A stretch of 6,512 nt of DNA, taken from assembly GCA_018260375.1 (NCBI GenBank), contig JAGLBF010000023.1, positions 5,115 to 11,626 on the forward strand. The letters are read 5' to 3'. The stretch comes from Deinococcus sp. GTDB taxonomy: Bacteria; Deinococcota; Deinococci; Deinococcales; Deinococcaceae. Both the position numbers and the translations under genes were made by a program. The notes below the pieces were generated by a model. The model was not told the DNA's origin. It did not search any database and saw only the letters and a list, made by a program, of their open reading frames with translations. Positions 1-5,908 of the stretch are shown here, piece after piece; within the stretch, counting starts at the first letter, position 1, and each line of letters starts with the position of its first letter.

Positions 1-37
1 GTGCCAGCAGGCATAGTGTGCGTGCCAGCAGGCATAG
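1..37 (-). repeat. Two in-frame copies of a 21-bp repeat
   Basis: The 16-mer GTGCCAGCAGGCATAG occurs at 1-16 and again, without mismatch, at 22-37, giving a period of 21 bp. The period is a multiple of three, so it encodes a seven-residue repeat (xxMPAGT). More copies may lie to the left of the window. Confidence 0.8.
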
Positions 38-116
38 CAGGAGTCGTTGCACTCTGAGCCAAGACGAAAGGAGCGAGCATCAGGGTGCCGAGAAGAGTCA
101 TCATTGTTTTGCGCAT
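1..116 (-). CDS. Exported protein with a seven-residue tandem repeat, N-terminal part only
   Basis: Only the first 38 codons are in the window; the gene continues past base 1. It starts with ATG at 116, eight bases after a strong GGAGG (125-129), so the start is well supported. The translation begins MRKTMMTLLGTLMLAPFVLA, which has a basic start and a hydrophobic core, and VLA before Gln21 is a plausible signal peptidase I site. The protein is therefore probably exported. The mature part opens with a low-complexity sequence rich in Met, Pro, Ala, Gly and Thr, where MPAGT recurs with a period of seven residues. It lies 177 bases downstream of the histidine kinase on the same strand, with a possible operator array between them, so it may be a target of that system. 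No family is recognisable from this fragment, and its function is unknown. Confidence 0.8.
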   Translation of the reverse strand, partial: MRKTMMTLLGTLMLAPFVLAQSATTPAMPAGTHTMPAG

Positions 117-136
117 AGGGGGTTCCTCCAAGACAA

Positions 137-163
137 AGGTTAAAGGCCATAACTGACGGTCAG
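137..163 (-). promoter_or_regulatory. Weak candidate promoter of the exported-protein gene, with a dyad over the -35 region
   Basis: On the minus strand TAACCT (137-142) fits the TANNNT form of a -10 box and would start transcription about 15 bases before the GGAGG ribosome binding site. The only -35-like element is CTGACC (158-163) at a short 15-bp spacing. That element is half of the 11-bp dyad CTGAC-G-GTCAG (153-163), which could be an operator. The position is sensible but the match to consensus is poor. Confidence 0.3.
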
Positions 164-250
164 ATGAAAGCCCTTTTCCTCAGTAAACACCCGGTAAAAG
201 AAGGCCAGCGGGCGCAGAAACACATACGGCCTGCGCGGTAGCACTGTCTG

Positions 251-281
251 TATAAGTGCCTCTATAAGTATCCATATAAGT
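251..281 (-). promoter_or_regulatory. Array of three ACTTATA heptamers at 12-bp spacing
   Basis: The plus strand has TATAAGT at 251-257, 263-269 and 275-281, each separated by five unrelated bases; on the coding (minus) strand this reads ACTTATA. The five-base spacers differ from each other, so the heptamer is what is conserved. Direct 6-7 bp repeats spaced by about one helical turn are the usual binding site of OmpR/PhoB-family regulators (the PhoB box has a period of 11 bp). The array begins 13 bases after the histidine kinase stop codon and about 135 bases before the exported-protein start. Its assignment to the neighbouring response regulator is inference. Confidence 0.55.
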
Positions 282-293
282 CGGCGTATTCCA

Positions 294-1634
294 TTACAAC
301 GGCAACAACACCTGCACCCGTGCTCCACCTCCTTCACGTGCGCCCAGCGCTAGGTGACCGCCGTGCGCCGCTACCACTTGCCGCACTACGGCGAGGCCCA
401 GGCCAAAGCCCTCTATCTGTGGGCCCTGCTGCTGACCGCGCACAAAGGCTTCGGTGAGGTTGCCCGCCGGAAAGCCTGGCCCCGTGTCTTCAACAATCAG
501 CTGGGCGTACTGTGGCCCAGGCCGCACGGTGACCTCTATCTGGCCGCCCACAGGGGTAAATTTGAGGGCGTTGCCGATCAGATTTTCAAGCACACCACTC
601 ATCAGGGTGATGTCCATATTGAGCAGCGTGGGCGCGCCGTCTAGCCACAGGTTTATCTGACGCGACAAGGCCAGCGGCTGAAGCAGGTCTATCGCCTCGC
701 CCGCTAGCTCAAGCAGGTCAGCGCGCTGCCACTGCGCCGCTTGCCATTCGGGGCGGGCTGCTACCAAGCGCTGCGCCCGCGTGAGGGTCATCAGATTACC
801 GGTGAGTTGCCGCAGCCTCACCGCTGCCTTTTCGGTACGTTGCAAGGCAGCGCGTACCTCTTCTGGGGGGCGCTCACGGCTCAGGGTGTGCTGCAAGTCT
901 GCCAGCATGGCTGTGACAGGGGTGCGCAGTTCGTGTGAGGCGCTCGCCAAAAAATAGGTTTCGCGCGCGCGCTCAGCCTGCAGGTGCGCCAAGCTAGTAT
1001 GCAGGGCGCGTGCCAGTTCACCCACCTCGCCGACCTCCTGCATACCAGGCACCTCACTGGGCTCGTTGAGGTGGCGTACTCGCTCTACCAGGCGCTCCAG
1101 CGGCAACATGGCCCGCCTCACTTGCCAAGCCACCAGTAAGGCTGCCAGCAGTGCCAGCAAGCATAGGCTTAGCCCCGCCACCAGCGCGTAGCGCGCCAGC
1201 GTCGCTTTGAGGGGGCGCAGGTTACGGCCCACCTGCACCACCAGGTCGCCGCTGCGGTGGCTGACAATCAGGTAATCGTTCTCACGGGTCACCTGCTCGC
1301 TATAGCCCAGTTTGTCCAAAAAATGGCCATCCAGTGTCTCTGGCCCCGTCGCACCGCCTGACCATATCAACTCACCCTGACGGTAAATACGCGCTACCGA
1401 AGTAACCCCGTTATCCTCTAAAATGTCCTCGCTGCTCGCTGTCAGCATGTTGGGGCTGCGCTGCGCTACAACCAGCAGCGCTCCCAGTTGGGCATTGATC
1501 TGGCGGGCAATGCTTCCTATTTCTACGCGCCACAACAGCGCACCTGCTAAACCCGCAAATGTGGTAAGCGCCAGCAAAATAAGCCCCGCCGTCAACAGGG
1601 TCAGGCGCATGCGTAAATTGAGGTGGCTGAGCAT
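294..1634 (-). CDS. Membrane sensor histidine kinase of a two-component system
   Basis: A 446-residue class I sensor kinase that would autophosphorylate and pass phosphate to the adjacent response regulator. Order of parts: transmembrane helix at about 12-35, an extracytoplasmic sensor region of about 110 residues with no family I recognise, a second transmembrane helix at about 148-171, a HAMP linker to about 225, and a HisKA domain with the H-box SASHELRTP (His234). The ATPase domain follows, with an N-box (ENLIGNALKF, Asn355), a G1 box (DTGPGF, Asp383) and a G2 box (GFGLGL, from Gly409), ending at the usual place. All catalytic motifs are intact. I chose the ATG at 1634: MLSHLNLRMRLTLL is a typical kinase start, with a weak GAGAGG about ten bases upstream. 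A TTG at 1688 would add 18 residues but has no ribosome binding site. The signal sensed is unknown. Confidence 0.93.
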   Translation of the reverse strand: MLSHLNLRMRLTLLTAGLILLALTTFAGLAGALLWRVEIGSIARQINAQLGALLVVAQRSPNMLTASSEDILEDNGVTSVARIYRQGELIWSGGATGPETLDGHFLDKLGYSEQVTRENDYLIVSHRSGDLVVQVGRNLRPLKATLARYALVAGLSLCLLALLAALLVAWQVRRAMLPLERLVERVRHLNEPSEVPGMQEVGEVGELARALHTSLAHLQAERARETYFLASASHELRTPVTAMLADLQHTLSRERPPEEVRAALQRTEKAAVRLRQLTGNLMTLTRAQRLVAARPEWQAAQWQRADLLELAGEAIDLLQPLALSRQINLWLDGAPTLLNMDITLMSGVLENLIGNALKFTPVGGQIEVTVRPGPQYAQLIVEDTGPGFPAGNLTEAFVRGQQQGPQIEGFGLGLAVVRQVVAAHGGHLALGAREGGGARVQVLLPL

Positions 1635-1726
1635 TGCGAAGGGGCCTCTCTTGTTTTGGAGGGCGGAAGGTAGAGGATAGACAGTCAAAGAGGCGCTTGG
1701 GCAGCGGGCCTTTAACCACCTACCGT

Positions 1727-1740
1727 TGAACGGCTGTTCA
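1727..1740. promoter_or_regulatory. 14-bp dyad TGAAC-N4-GTTCA between regulator and kinase genes
   Basis: The 147-base gap between the response regulator stop and the kinase ATG region holds a perfect 5-bp dyad, TGAAC GGCT GTTCA. It could form a small hairpin in the mRNA or bind a dimeric repressor. Its core has the GAAC-N4-GTTC form of the LexA box known from Gram-positive bacteria, but the resemblance may be chance. I see no clear terminator or promoter in this gap, so the two genes are probably co-transcribed. Confidence 0.35.
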
Positions 1741-1835
1741 GGGGCTAGATGGTGAGTGGATAATACGGATGCCGACTTGAACCGTGCTGAAGATGTGCTG
1801 ACCTCCGACCAGCAAGCGCTCAGGCAACCTTTTGC

Positions 1836-2504
1836 CTATTCCACTTCGGGAAAACTGTAGCCCAGTCCCCGCATGGTCTTGACCACTTCGTCGCCTAGTT
1901 TGCGCCGCAGGTTGCGGACGTAGGTTTCTACCACGTTAGACTCGGCCTCAAATCTGCCGTCCCACACACGGTCTATCAGCTCTTCACGGGTGTACACGCG
2001 GCCTGGATGCGAGGCCAGCACCTCAATAAGCGCAAATTCTTTGGCGGTCAGGGCCATGCGTTCACCCGCTTTGTACACCGCCCGGGCCGTCCAGTCAAAT
2101 TTTAGGTCACGCCAGTGCAAGCTGCTCTGCGGTTCGGCTCGGCCCCGTCTGGTCAAGGCGCGCAGCCTGGCTTGTACCTCGCCCAGATGAAAGGGCTTGA
2201 CCAGGTAATCGTCACCGCCCGCATCCAGCCCCTCTATACGGTCTTCTACGGCGTCGCGGGCGGTAAGGTACAGCACGGGCATCTTCAGGCCCTGTTCGCG
2301 CAGGCCGCGCACCAGTTCAAACCCGCTTTGTGGCCCCTCGGGAAGACCCACATCCACCATCAGCGCGTCATACGGAAAGCTTGTCGCCAGTTCACGGGCC
2401 TGCGCTGCGCTGCCTGCCTCATCTACCGCGTAACCCACCTCGCGCAAACTCGCCGCTAGTGGACGGCGAATGCTAGGTTCATCTTCAATCACTAAAAAGC
2501 GCAT
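1836..2504 (-). CDS. OmpR/PhoB-family response regulator
   Basis: A 222-residue two-domain transcription factor. The receiver domain (about 1-118) has the acidic pair Glu7/Asp8, the phosphoacceptor Asp51 in MVDVGLP, Thr81 and the conserved Lys103 in KPF, so it should be phosphorylated normally. The C-terminal winged helix (about 127-220) has LTAKEFALIEVL, then TREELIDRVW, and a likely recognition helix around SNVVETYVRNLRRKL (189-203), ending in the wing motif RGLGYSF. Length is normal for the family. It lies 201 bases upstream of the partner kinase's ATG, on the same strand. The ATG at 2504 has no Shine-Dalgarno sequence but sits six bases after a TAGTAT box, so the mRNA is probably leaderless. 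Nearby direct repeats suggest self-regulation. Orthology to a named system cannot be decided from the sequence alone. Confidence 0.95.
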   Translation of the reverse strand: MRFLVIEDEPSIRRPLAASLREVGYAVDEAGSAAQARELATSFPYDALMVDVGLPEGPQSGFELVRGLREQGLKMPVLYLTARDAVEDRIEGLDAGGDDYLVKPFHLGEVQARLRALTRRGRAEPQSSLHWRDLKFDWTARAVYKAGERMALTAKEFALIEVLASHPGRVYTREELIDRVWDGRFEAESNVVETYVRNLRRKLGDEVVKTMRGLGYSFPEVE

Positions 2505-2516
2505 AGAGGCATACTA
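2505..2516 (-). promoter_or_regulatory. Leaderless-type promoter of the response regulator gene
   Basis: TAGTAT (2511-2516) is a good TANNNT -10 box and is followed by only six bases before the ATG, so transcription should begin at or next to the start codon. No purine-rich ribosome binding site is present, which agrees with a leaderless mRNA. No good -35 hexamer is found about 17 bp upstream, as is common for promoters that need an activator. Leaderless transcripts are known to be frequent in Deinococcus. Confidence 0.65.
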
Positions 2517-2576
2517 GGGCGAGCAAAGCAAAGCCAGATGAAAGAGAGGCTGGCAGCTGGGTGATATACCGGTTTG

Positions 2577-2604
2577 ATAATAACTGGGTAATAATAACTG
2601 GGTA
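2577..2604 (-). repeat. Perfect 14-bp tandem repeat upstream of the response regulator
   Basis: Two identical copies of ATAATAACTGGGTA lie at 2577-2590 and 2591-2604 on the plus strand; the coding strand reads TACCCAGTTATTAT twice. A partial relative (CTGGGTGATATA) starts at 2557. The repeats lie 73-100 bases upstream of the probable transcription start, a plausible place for an upstream activator or autoregulatory site. The AGTTAT core resembles the ACTTAT core of the array at 251-281, in the same orientation. Confidence 0.6.
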
Positions 2605-2651
2605 ACAGGAACGGCACTAACTTTCTATTGGACTAAGCGCGTACAAGCCAA

Positions 2652-2693
2652 CGCAAAACAAAGCCCCCCACCCAAAGGGGCGAGGGAGCTTTG
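2652..2693 (-). terminator. Intrinsic terminator of the ribosomal alpha operon
   Basis: On the minus strand the RNA can form a stem with CAAAGC/GCTTTG at its base, continued by C/G pairs and two G-U pairs. A small internal loop and three more C-G pairs follow, closed by a CUUU loop. The stem is followed by GUUUUG, a U-rich tail. It lies about 185 bases after the rplQ stop, with no gene in between. It would stop the operon before the two-component genes. Confidence 0.75.
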
Positions 2694-2877
2694 AGGCCTT
2701 GCACGGCTGCGGCTGGGGCAGATAGGCACTGTGCTTCATTCCATCACAGCTATGCAAGTGCCGCCTGCGACTGCCTACCGTAAGAGGCGTAGTTGCTCTT
2801 ACGGTAGGTGGCCTTCTTGCACCGCGTTATGAACAAGGTTCAGCTTGGAATCTGTAGTGTTATACGAAAAATCCGTA
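2694..2877. other. Gene-free trailer after rplQ, rich in inverted repeats
   Basis: This stretch of about 184 bases between the rplQ stop and the operon terminator has no credible gene. It holds a series of dyads: ATACG/CGTAT overlapping the rplQ stop (2870s), TGAAC-AAG-GTTCA (2830-2842), a long perfect stem (2774-2808), and GGCACT/AGTGCC (2726-2731 with 2757-2762) enclosing CTGTG/CACAG. As part of the operon transcript it would be a structured 3' untranslated region. It could also be a remnant of a small repeat element; I cannot tell which. Confidence 0.5.
2774..2808. repeat. Perfect 13-bp inverted repeat with a 9-base loop
   Basis: CCTACCGTAAGAG (2774-2786) and its exact reverse complement (2796-2808) flank the loop GCGTAGTTG. 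The stem is longer than in most terminators, but neither strand has a T-run after it, so it is not a classical intrinsic terminator. It may stabilise or process the operon mRNA, bind a protein, or be a copy of a dispersed repeat. Confidence 0.75.
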
Positions 2878-3228
2878 TTACACCAGTTCAATCAAGGCCA
2901 GGGGAGCCGCGTCACCGCGACGTACACCCACTTTCAAAATGCGGGTGTAACCGCCTGGGCGCTCTTTGTACTTGGGAGCCACTTCGTCCATCAGCTTACG
3001 CAGTACGGCGCTGTCCTGAATGTCGCGCGCGCAGATGCGGCGGGCGTGCAAGTCGCCGCCCTTAGCGGTGGTGATGATTTTTTCAACGTAGGGGCGCAGT
3101 TCTTTGGCCTTGGCAACCGTGGTCTGTATGCGACCTTCGCGCAGCAAGGCGGTGGCCTGGGCGCGGGCAAGCGCGGTGCGGGCGCTGCTGTTGCGGTTGA
3201 GCTTGCGGCCACTTCTTCCGTGACGCAT
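2878..3228 (-). CDS. rplQ: 50S ribosomal protein L17
   Basis: A 116-residue protein of the large ribosomal subunit that lies near the exit of the peptide tunnel. The start MRHGRSGRKLNRNSSAR and the following LLREGRIQTTVAKAKELRPYVEKIITTAK are the signature of bacterial L17. The end, GGYTRILKVGVRRGDAAPLALIELV, is also typical, and the length is that of the short bacterial form. The ATG at 3228 follows AAGGAG (3235-3240) by six bases. It is the last gene of the alpha operon, 127 bases after rpoA. A strong stem-loop ends one base before its ribosome binding site, so its translation may be tuned separately from rpoA. The terminator lies about 185 bases downstream. Confidence 0.98.
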   Translation of the reverse strand: MRHGRSGRKLNRNSSARTALARAQATALLREGRIQTTVAKAKELRPYVEKIITTAKGGDLHARRICARDIQDSAVLRKLMDEVAPKYKERPGGYTRILKVGVRRGDAAPLALIELV

Positions 3229-3241
3229 GGGAATCTCCTTT

Positions 3242-3296
3242 CTGGTCGCAGCAAGCGCTCTCGCTTGGCTGCCCAGTGCGGCCCCTGTGGGGGGCC
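3242..3296 (-). promoter_or_regulatory. Structured leader upstream of rplQ (two hairpins)
   Basis: In the rpoA-rplQ gap the minus-strand RNA can form GGCCCC-CCACA-GGGGCC (3280-3296). It can also form a longer hairpin (3242-3276): CTGG/CCAG, GCAG/CTGC and CAAGCG/CGCTTG, 14 pairs in all, with an AGAG loop, a bulged C and a bulged GA. The second hairpin ends one base before the AAGGAG of rplQ. That placement suggests control of rplQ translation or RNA processing. The structure was found by eye, not by energy calculation. Confidence 0.5.
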
Positions 3297-3340
3297 ATGA
3301 ATGGGGCGGGCGGTCTGAGGGGGAAGGTGAATATGAAAGA

Positions 3341-3370
3341 CTACTCTTTTAGGGATTAATCTTTTAGGGC
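3341..3370 (-). repeat. 15-bp tandem duplication spanning the rpoA stop codon
   Basis: On the coding strand GCCCTAAAAGATTAA (3356-3370), which ends with the rpoA stop, is followed directly by TCCCTAAAAGAGTAG (3341-3355), a match at 12 of 15 bases. The period is in frame, so the second copy would encode Ser-Leu-Lys-Glu and another stop after any read-through. Confidence 0.6.
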
Positions 3371-4351
3371 CAGGCCGAACTGGGCCAATTGCTGCTTAAT
3401 TTCATCGAGTGAGCGCTCGCCAATACCAGGAACCTTTTTCAGGTCGCGGTCAGACAAGGCGCACAGCGCATCAACCGAGTCAATGCCTTCTTCCTTAAGG
3501 GAATGCAGCACGCGGGTGGTCAGACCCAGACCTTCTAAGGTGACGCTAGGCCCTGTCAACTCGCTGCTGCCGCTGGCGTAGTCACCCAGGCCATAAGACG
3601 GCGTACTCGCCACTTCGGGCACGGGTACGCTGCTCACTGCCTGTGCCTGAACAGGGGCGGCGCGCACTTCACTGGGAGCCAGCTCAACATTGCCAAACAC
3701 CGTTAGCTCGTCGCGCAAAATCTCCACCGACTTATCCAGCGCGTCTTGCGGACTCATGCTGCCGTCCGTCCACACACGCAAAATCAGGCGGTCAAGGTCA
3801 GTTTGCTGACCCACGCGGGTGTTTTCTACGTGATAGGCTACGCGGCGCACAGGCGTAAACACCGCGTCTACGGGAATGCTATTGATGCGGTCTTTGGTAG
3901 AGTGCTTGTCGGCGGGAACATAACCCTCGCCTTCTTCAACACGCACTTCCATAATCAGTTTGCCGTCTTCGGCAAGGTTGGCAATCACCATATCGGGGTT
4001 GACAATCTCGGCGTCGGTGGGCACCTCAAAAGCACTGGCCTTCACTGGCCCAGCACCCTGCGCGCGCAAAGTCAGCGTCTTGGTGCCTGGGGCGTGAAAA
4101 CGAACCACCAATTCTTTGAGGTTGAGAATAATACGGATAACGTCTTCTTTAACGCCAGGAATAGTGCTGAATTCGTGCAGCACATCCTCAATGTAGACGC
4201 TGGTAACTGCGGTGCCTGGTATGCTTGAGAGCAAGATGCGGCGCAGGGGATTGCCCACCGTAACACCGTAACCCCGCTTGAGGGGCTCCAGGATAAATTC
4301 GCCGTAGTCGCCGTCGACGCGGGCCTTGAGCTGAGGACGCTTTTGATCCAC
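3356..4351 (-). CDS. rpoA: DNA-directed RNA polymerase subunit alpha
   Basis: A 331-residue subunit whose dimer is the assembly platform of RNA polymerase. The N-terminal domain (about 1-224) has the family signatures EPLKRGYGVTVGNPLRRILLSSIPG and ALDKSVEILRDEL. A long linker rich in Ala, Pro, Ser and Val follows (about 225-268). The C-terminal domain (269-331) has the helix-hairpin-helix VPGIGERSLDEI. The main DNA-contact arginine is kept (Arg280, equal to E. coli Arg265), but the position of E. coli Asn268 is His283. Gly311, Arg313, Ser314 and Glu317 match E. coli Gly296, Lys298, Ser299 and Glu302. The start is GTG at 4351, eight bases after GGAGG (4360-4364), and only 17 bases separate it from the rpsD stop, so the two are probably coupled. 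Full length and intact. Confidence 0.98.
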   Translation of the reverse strand: MDQKRPQLKARVDGDYGEFILEPLKRGYGVTVGNPLRRILLSSIPGTAVTSVYIEDVLHEFSTIPGVKEDVIRIILNLKELVVRFHAPGTKTLTLRAQGAGPVKASAFEVPTDAEIVNPDMVIANLAEDGKLIMEVRVEEGEGYVPADKHSTKDRINSIPVDAVFTPVRRVAYHVENTRVGQQTDLDRLILRVWTDGSMSPQDALDKSVEILRDELTVFGNVELAPSEVRAAPVQAQAVSSVPVPEVASTPSYGLGDYASGSSELTGPSVTLEGLGLTTRVLHSLKEEGIDSVDALCALSDRDLKKVPGIGERSLDEIKQQLAQFGLALKD

Positions 4352-4368
4352 GCGGAAAACCTCCAGAG

Positions 4369-4989
<621 letters not shown>

Positions 4990-5008
4990 GTTTTTTCTCC
5001 TGTGGGTG

Positions 5009-5116
5009 CGGCCTTAGGTGCTTTGCAGTCTGCAAGCAGGCCGAAAGGCAGCGCTCTGAAATCTTTTGACCGCGTGGCGCGGTGTTTACCTGCTTAGTGC
5101 AGGCTCAAAAGTTCAG
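5009..5116 (-). promoter_or_regulatory. Candidate structured mRNA leader of rpsD: three-way junction plus bulged hairpin
   Basis: The rpsK-rpsD gap folds well on the minus strand. CTGAA-CTTTTGA (5105-5116) pairs with TCAAAAG-AT-TTCAG (5056-5069), 12 pairs with a two-base bulge. It encloses two hairpins: CCTGC-ACTAA-GCAGG (5089-5103) and CCGCG-CCA-CGCGG (5070-5082). The junction strands are 1, 6 and 0 bases. Downstream, CGGCCT/AGGCCG (5009-5014 with 5038-5043) encloses a seven-pair hairpin with a GAC loop and one bulged A (5020-5037). It ends seven bases before the AGGAG of rpsD. The obvious candidate ligand is S4. I know of no named leader family of this shape, and no covariation check was possible. 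Confidence 0.55.
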
Positions 5117-5132
5117 AACGCAGCAGCAAATT

Positions 5133-5522
5133 TTAAGCGCGAAACTTCTTCTTGGGACGGCAGCCGTTGTGAGGCACGGGGGTGTCGTCCATGATGGACT
5201 TCACTTCAATGCCGCTGGCCTGAATGGCGCGGATGGCTTGTTCACGGCCTGATCCGCTGCCGCGCACAACCACATCAACGATATTCATACCAAAGCCCTG
5301 GGCTTTTTTCACGGCGTCAGCAGCAGCAAGCTGAGCAGCGTAGGGCGTACCCTTTTTGCTGCCTTTGTAGCCGATAGTGCCGCCCGATGACCAGGCCACG
5401 GAGTTTCCGTCCACATCGGTGATGGTTACGATAGTGTTGTTGTACGAAGCGTGAATATAGGCCCGGCCAGCGCTGATATTGCGGCGCTTGGCGCGGGGCG
5501 CTCTTTTGGTTGACTTTGCCAT
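5133..5522 (-). CDS. rpsK: 30S ribosomal protein S11
   Basis: A 129-residue protein of the small-subunit platform, next to the E site, which helps shape the path of the mRNA. The sequence GRAYIHASYNNTIVTITDVDGN, then SSGGTIGYKGSKKGTPYAAQLAA, is the standard S11 core. The end TPVPHNGCRPKKKFRA is the family signature and includes the Asn119-Gly120 pair, which is turned into isoaspartate in E. coli S11. Length is normal. The ATG at 5522 lies three bases after the rpsM stop, and its ribosome binding site (GAGGAAG) is inside the last codons of rpsM, so translation is probably coupled. A long 143-base gap follows before rpsD. Confidence 0.98.
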   Translation of the reverse strand: MAKSTKRAPRAKRRNISAGRAYIHASYNNTIVTITDVDGNSVAWSSGGTIGYKGSKKGTPYAAQLAAADAVKKAQGFGMNIVDVVVRGSGSGREQAIRAIQASGIEVKSIMDDTPVPHNGCRPKKKFRA

Positions 5523-5525
5523 GGC

Positions 5526-5906
5526 TTACTTCCTCGTGGCCTTTTTCTTGCCAGCAACGGTCTTGCGGGGGCCTTTGCGGGTACGGGCGTTGGTCTTGGT
5601 GCGCTGACCACGCACGGGCAGGCCACGGCGGTGACGCAGGCCACGGTAGGCGCCAATATCCATCAGGCGCTTGATGTTCTGCCCAATTTCACTGCGCAGG
5701 TCGCCTTCAACCTTGTAGACTTTTTCTACGGCTTCGCGCAACTTGGTCGCGTCCGTTTCAGAAAGGTCTTTTACGCGGGTATCGGGATTGATGCCCGTCT
5801 GGGCCAAAACTTCATCGGCACGGGTAGGCCCAATGCCGTAGATATAGCGCAGGCCAATTTGGATGCGCTTTTCGCGGGGCAGGTCAACGCCAGCTATACG
5901 GGCCAT
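5526..5906 (-). CDS. rpsM: 30S ribosomal protein S13
   Basis: A 126-residue protein of the 30S head that contacts the large subunit and the P-site tRNA through its basic tail. MARIAGVDLPREKRIQIGLRYIYGIGPTRA is the canonical N-terminus with the helix-two-turn-helix region. GAYRGLRHRRGLPVRGQRTKTNARTRKGP is the S13 signature before a Lys/Arg-rich tail. The ATG at 5906 is chosen because MARIAG is the conserved start. Reading further upstream in this frame would overlap rpmJ and add 26 residues unlike S13. Only two bases separate it from the rpmJ stop and the Shine-Dalgarno match is poor (AGGCAGGG), so it probably depends on coupling to rpmJ translation. Confidence 0.98.
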   Translation of the reverse strand: MARIAGVDLPREKRIQIGLRYIYGIGPTRADEVLAQTGINPDTRVKDLSETDATKLREAVEKVYKVEGDLRSEIGQNIKRLMDIGAYRGLRHRRGLPVRGQRTKTNARTRKGPRKTVAGKKKATRK

Positions 5907-5908
5907 GC

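Noticed and set aside
251..281. The three heptamers as a CRISPR fragment
   Set aside because: Repeats of 7 bp with 5-bp spacers are far too short; an operator array fits better.
140..337. Small cysteine-rich minus-strand frame after the kinase
   Set aside because: It overlaps the kinase 3' end, covers the ACTTATA array, lacks a ribosome binding site and resembles no family. I read the area as intergenic.
294..1688. Kinase start at TTG 1688, with TTGACT read as a -35 box
   Set aside because: The TTG has no ribosome binding site and adds 18 residues unlike a kinase N-terminus. TTGACT has no TANNNT box at 16-18 bp, so neither use is supported.
2774..2808. The 13-bp inverted repeat as an intrinsic terminator
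   Set aside because: No T-run follows on either strand; the stem at 2652-2693 with its U-rich tail is the better terminator.
2808..3300. Plus-strand open frames opposite rplQ, and likewise opposite rpoA, rpsD and the kinase
   Set aside because: They lie antisense to certain genes, have no ribosome binding sites, and encode composition typical of shadow frames.
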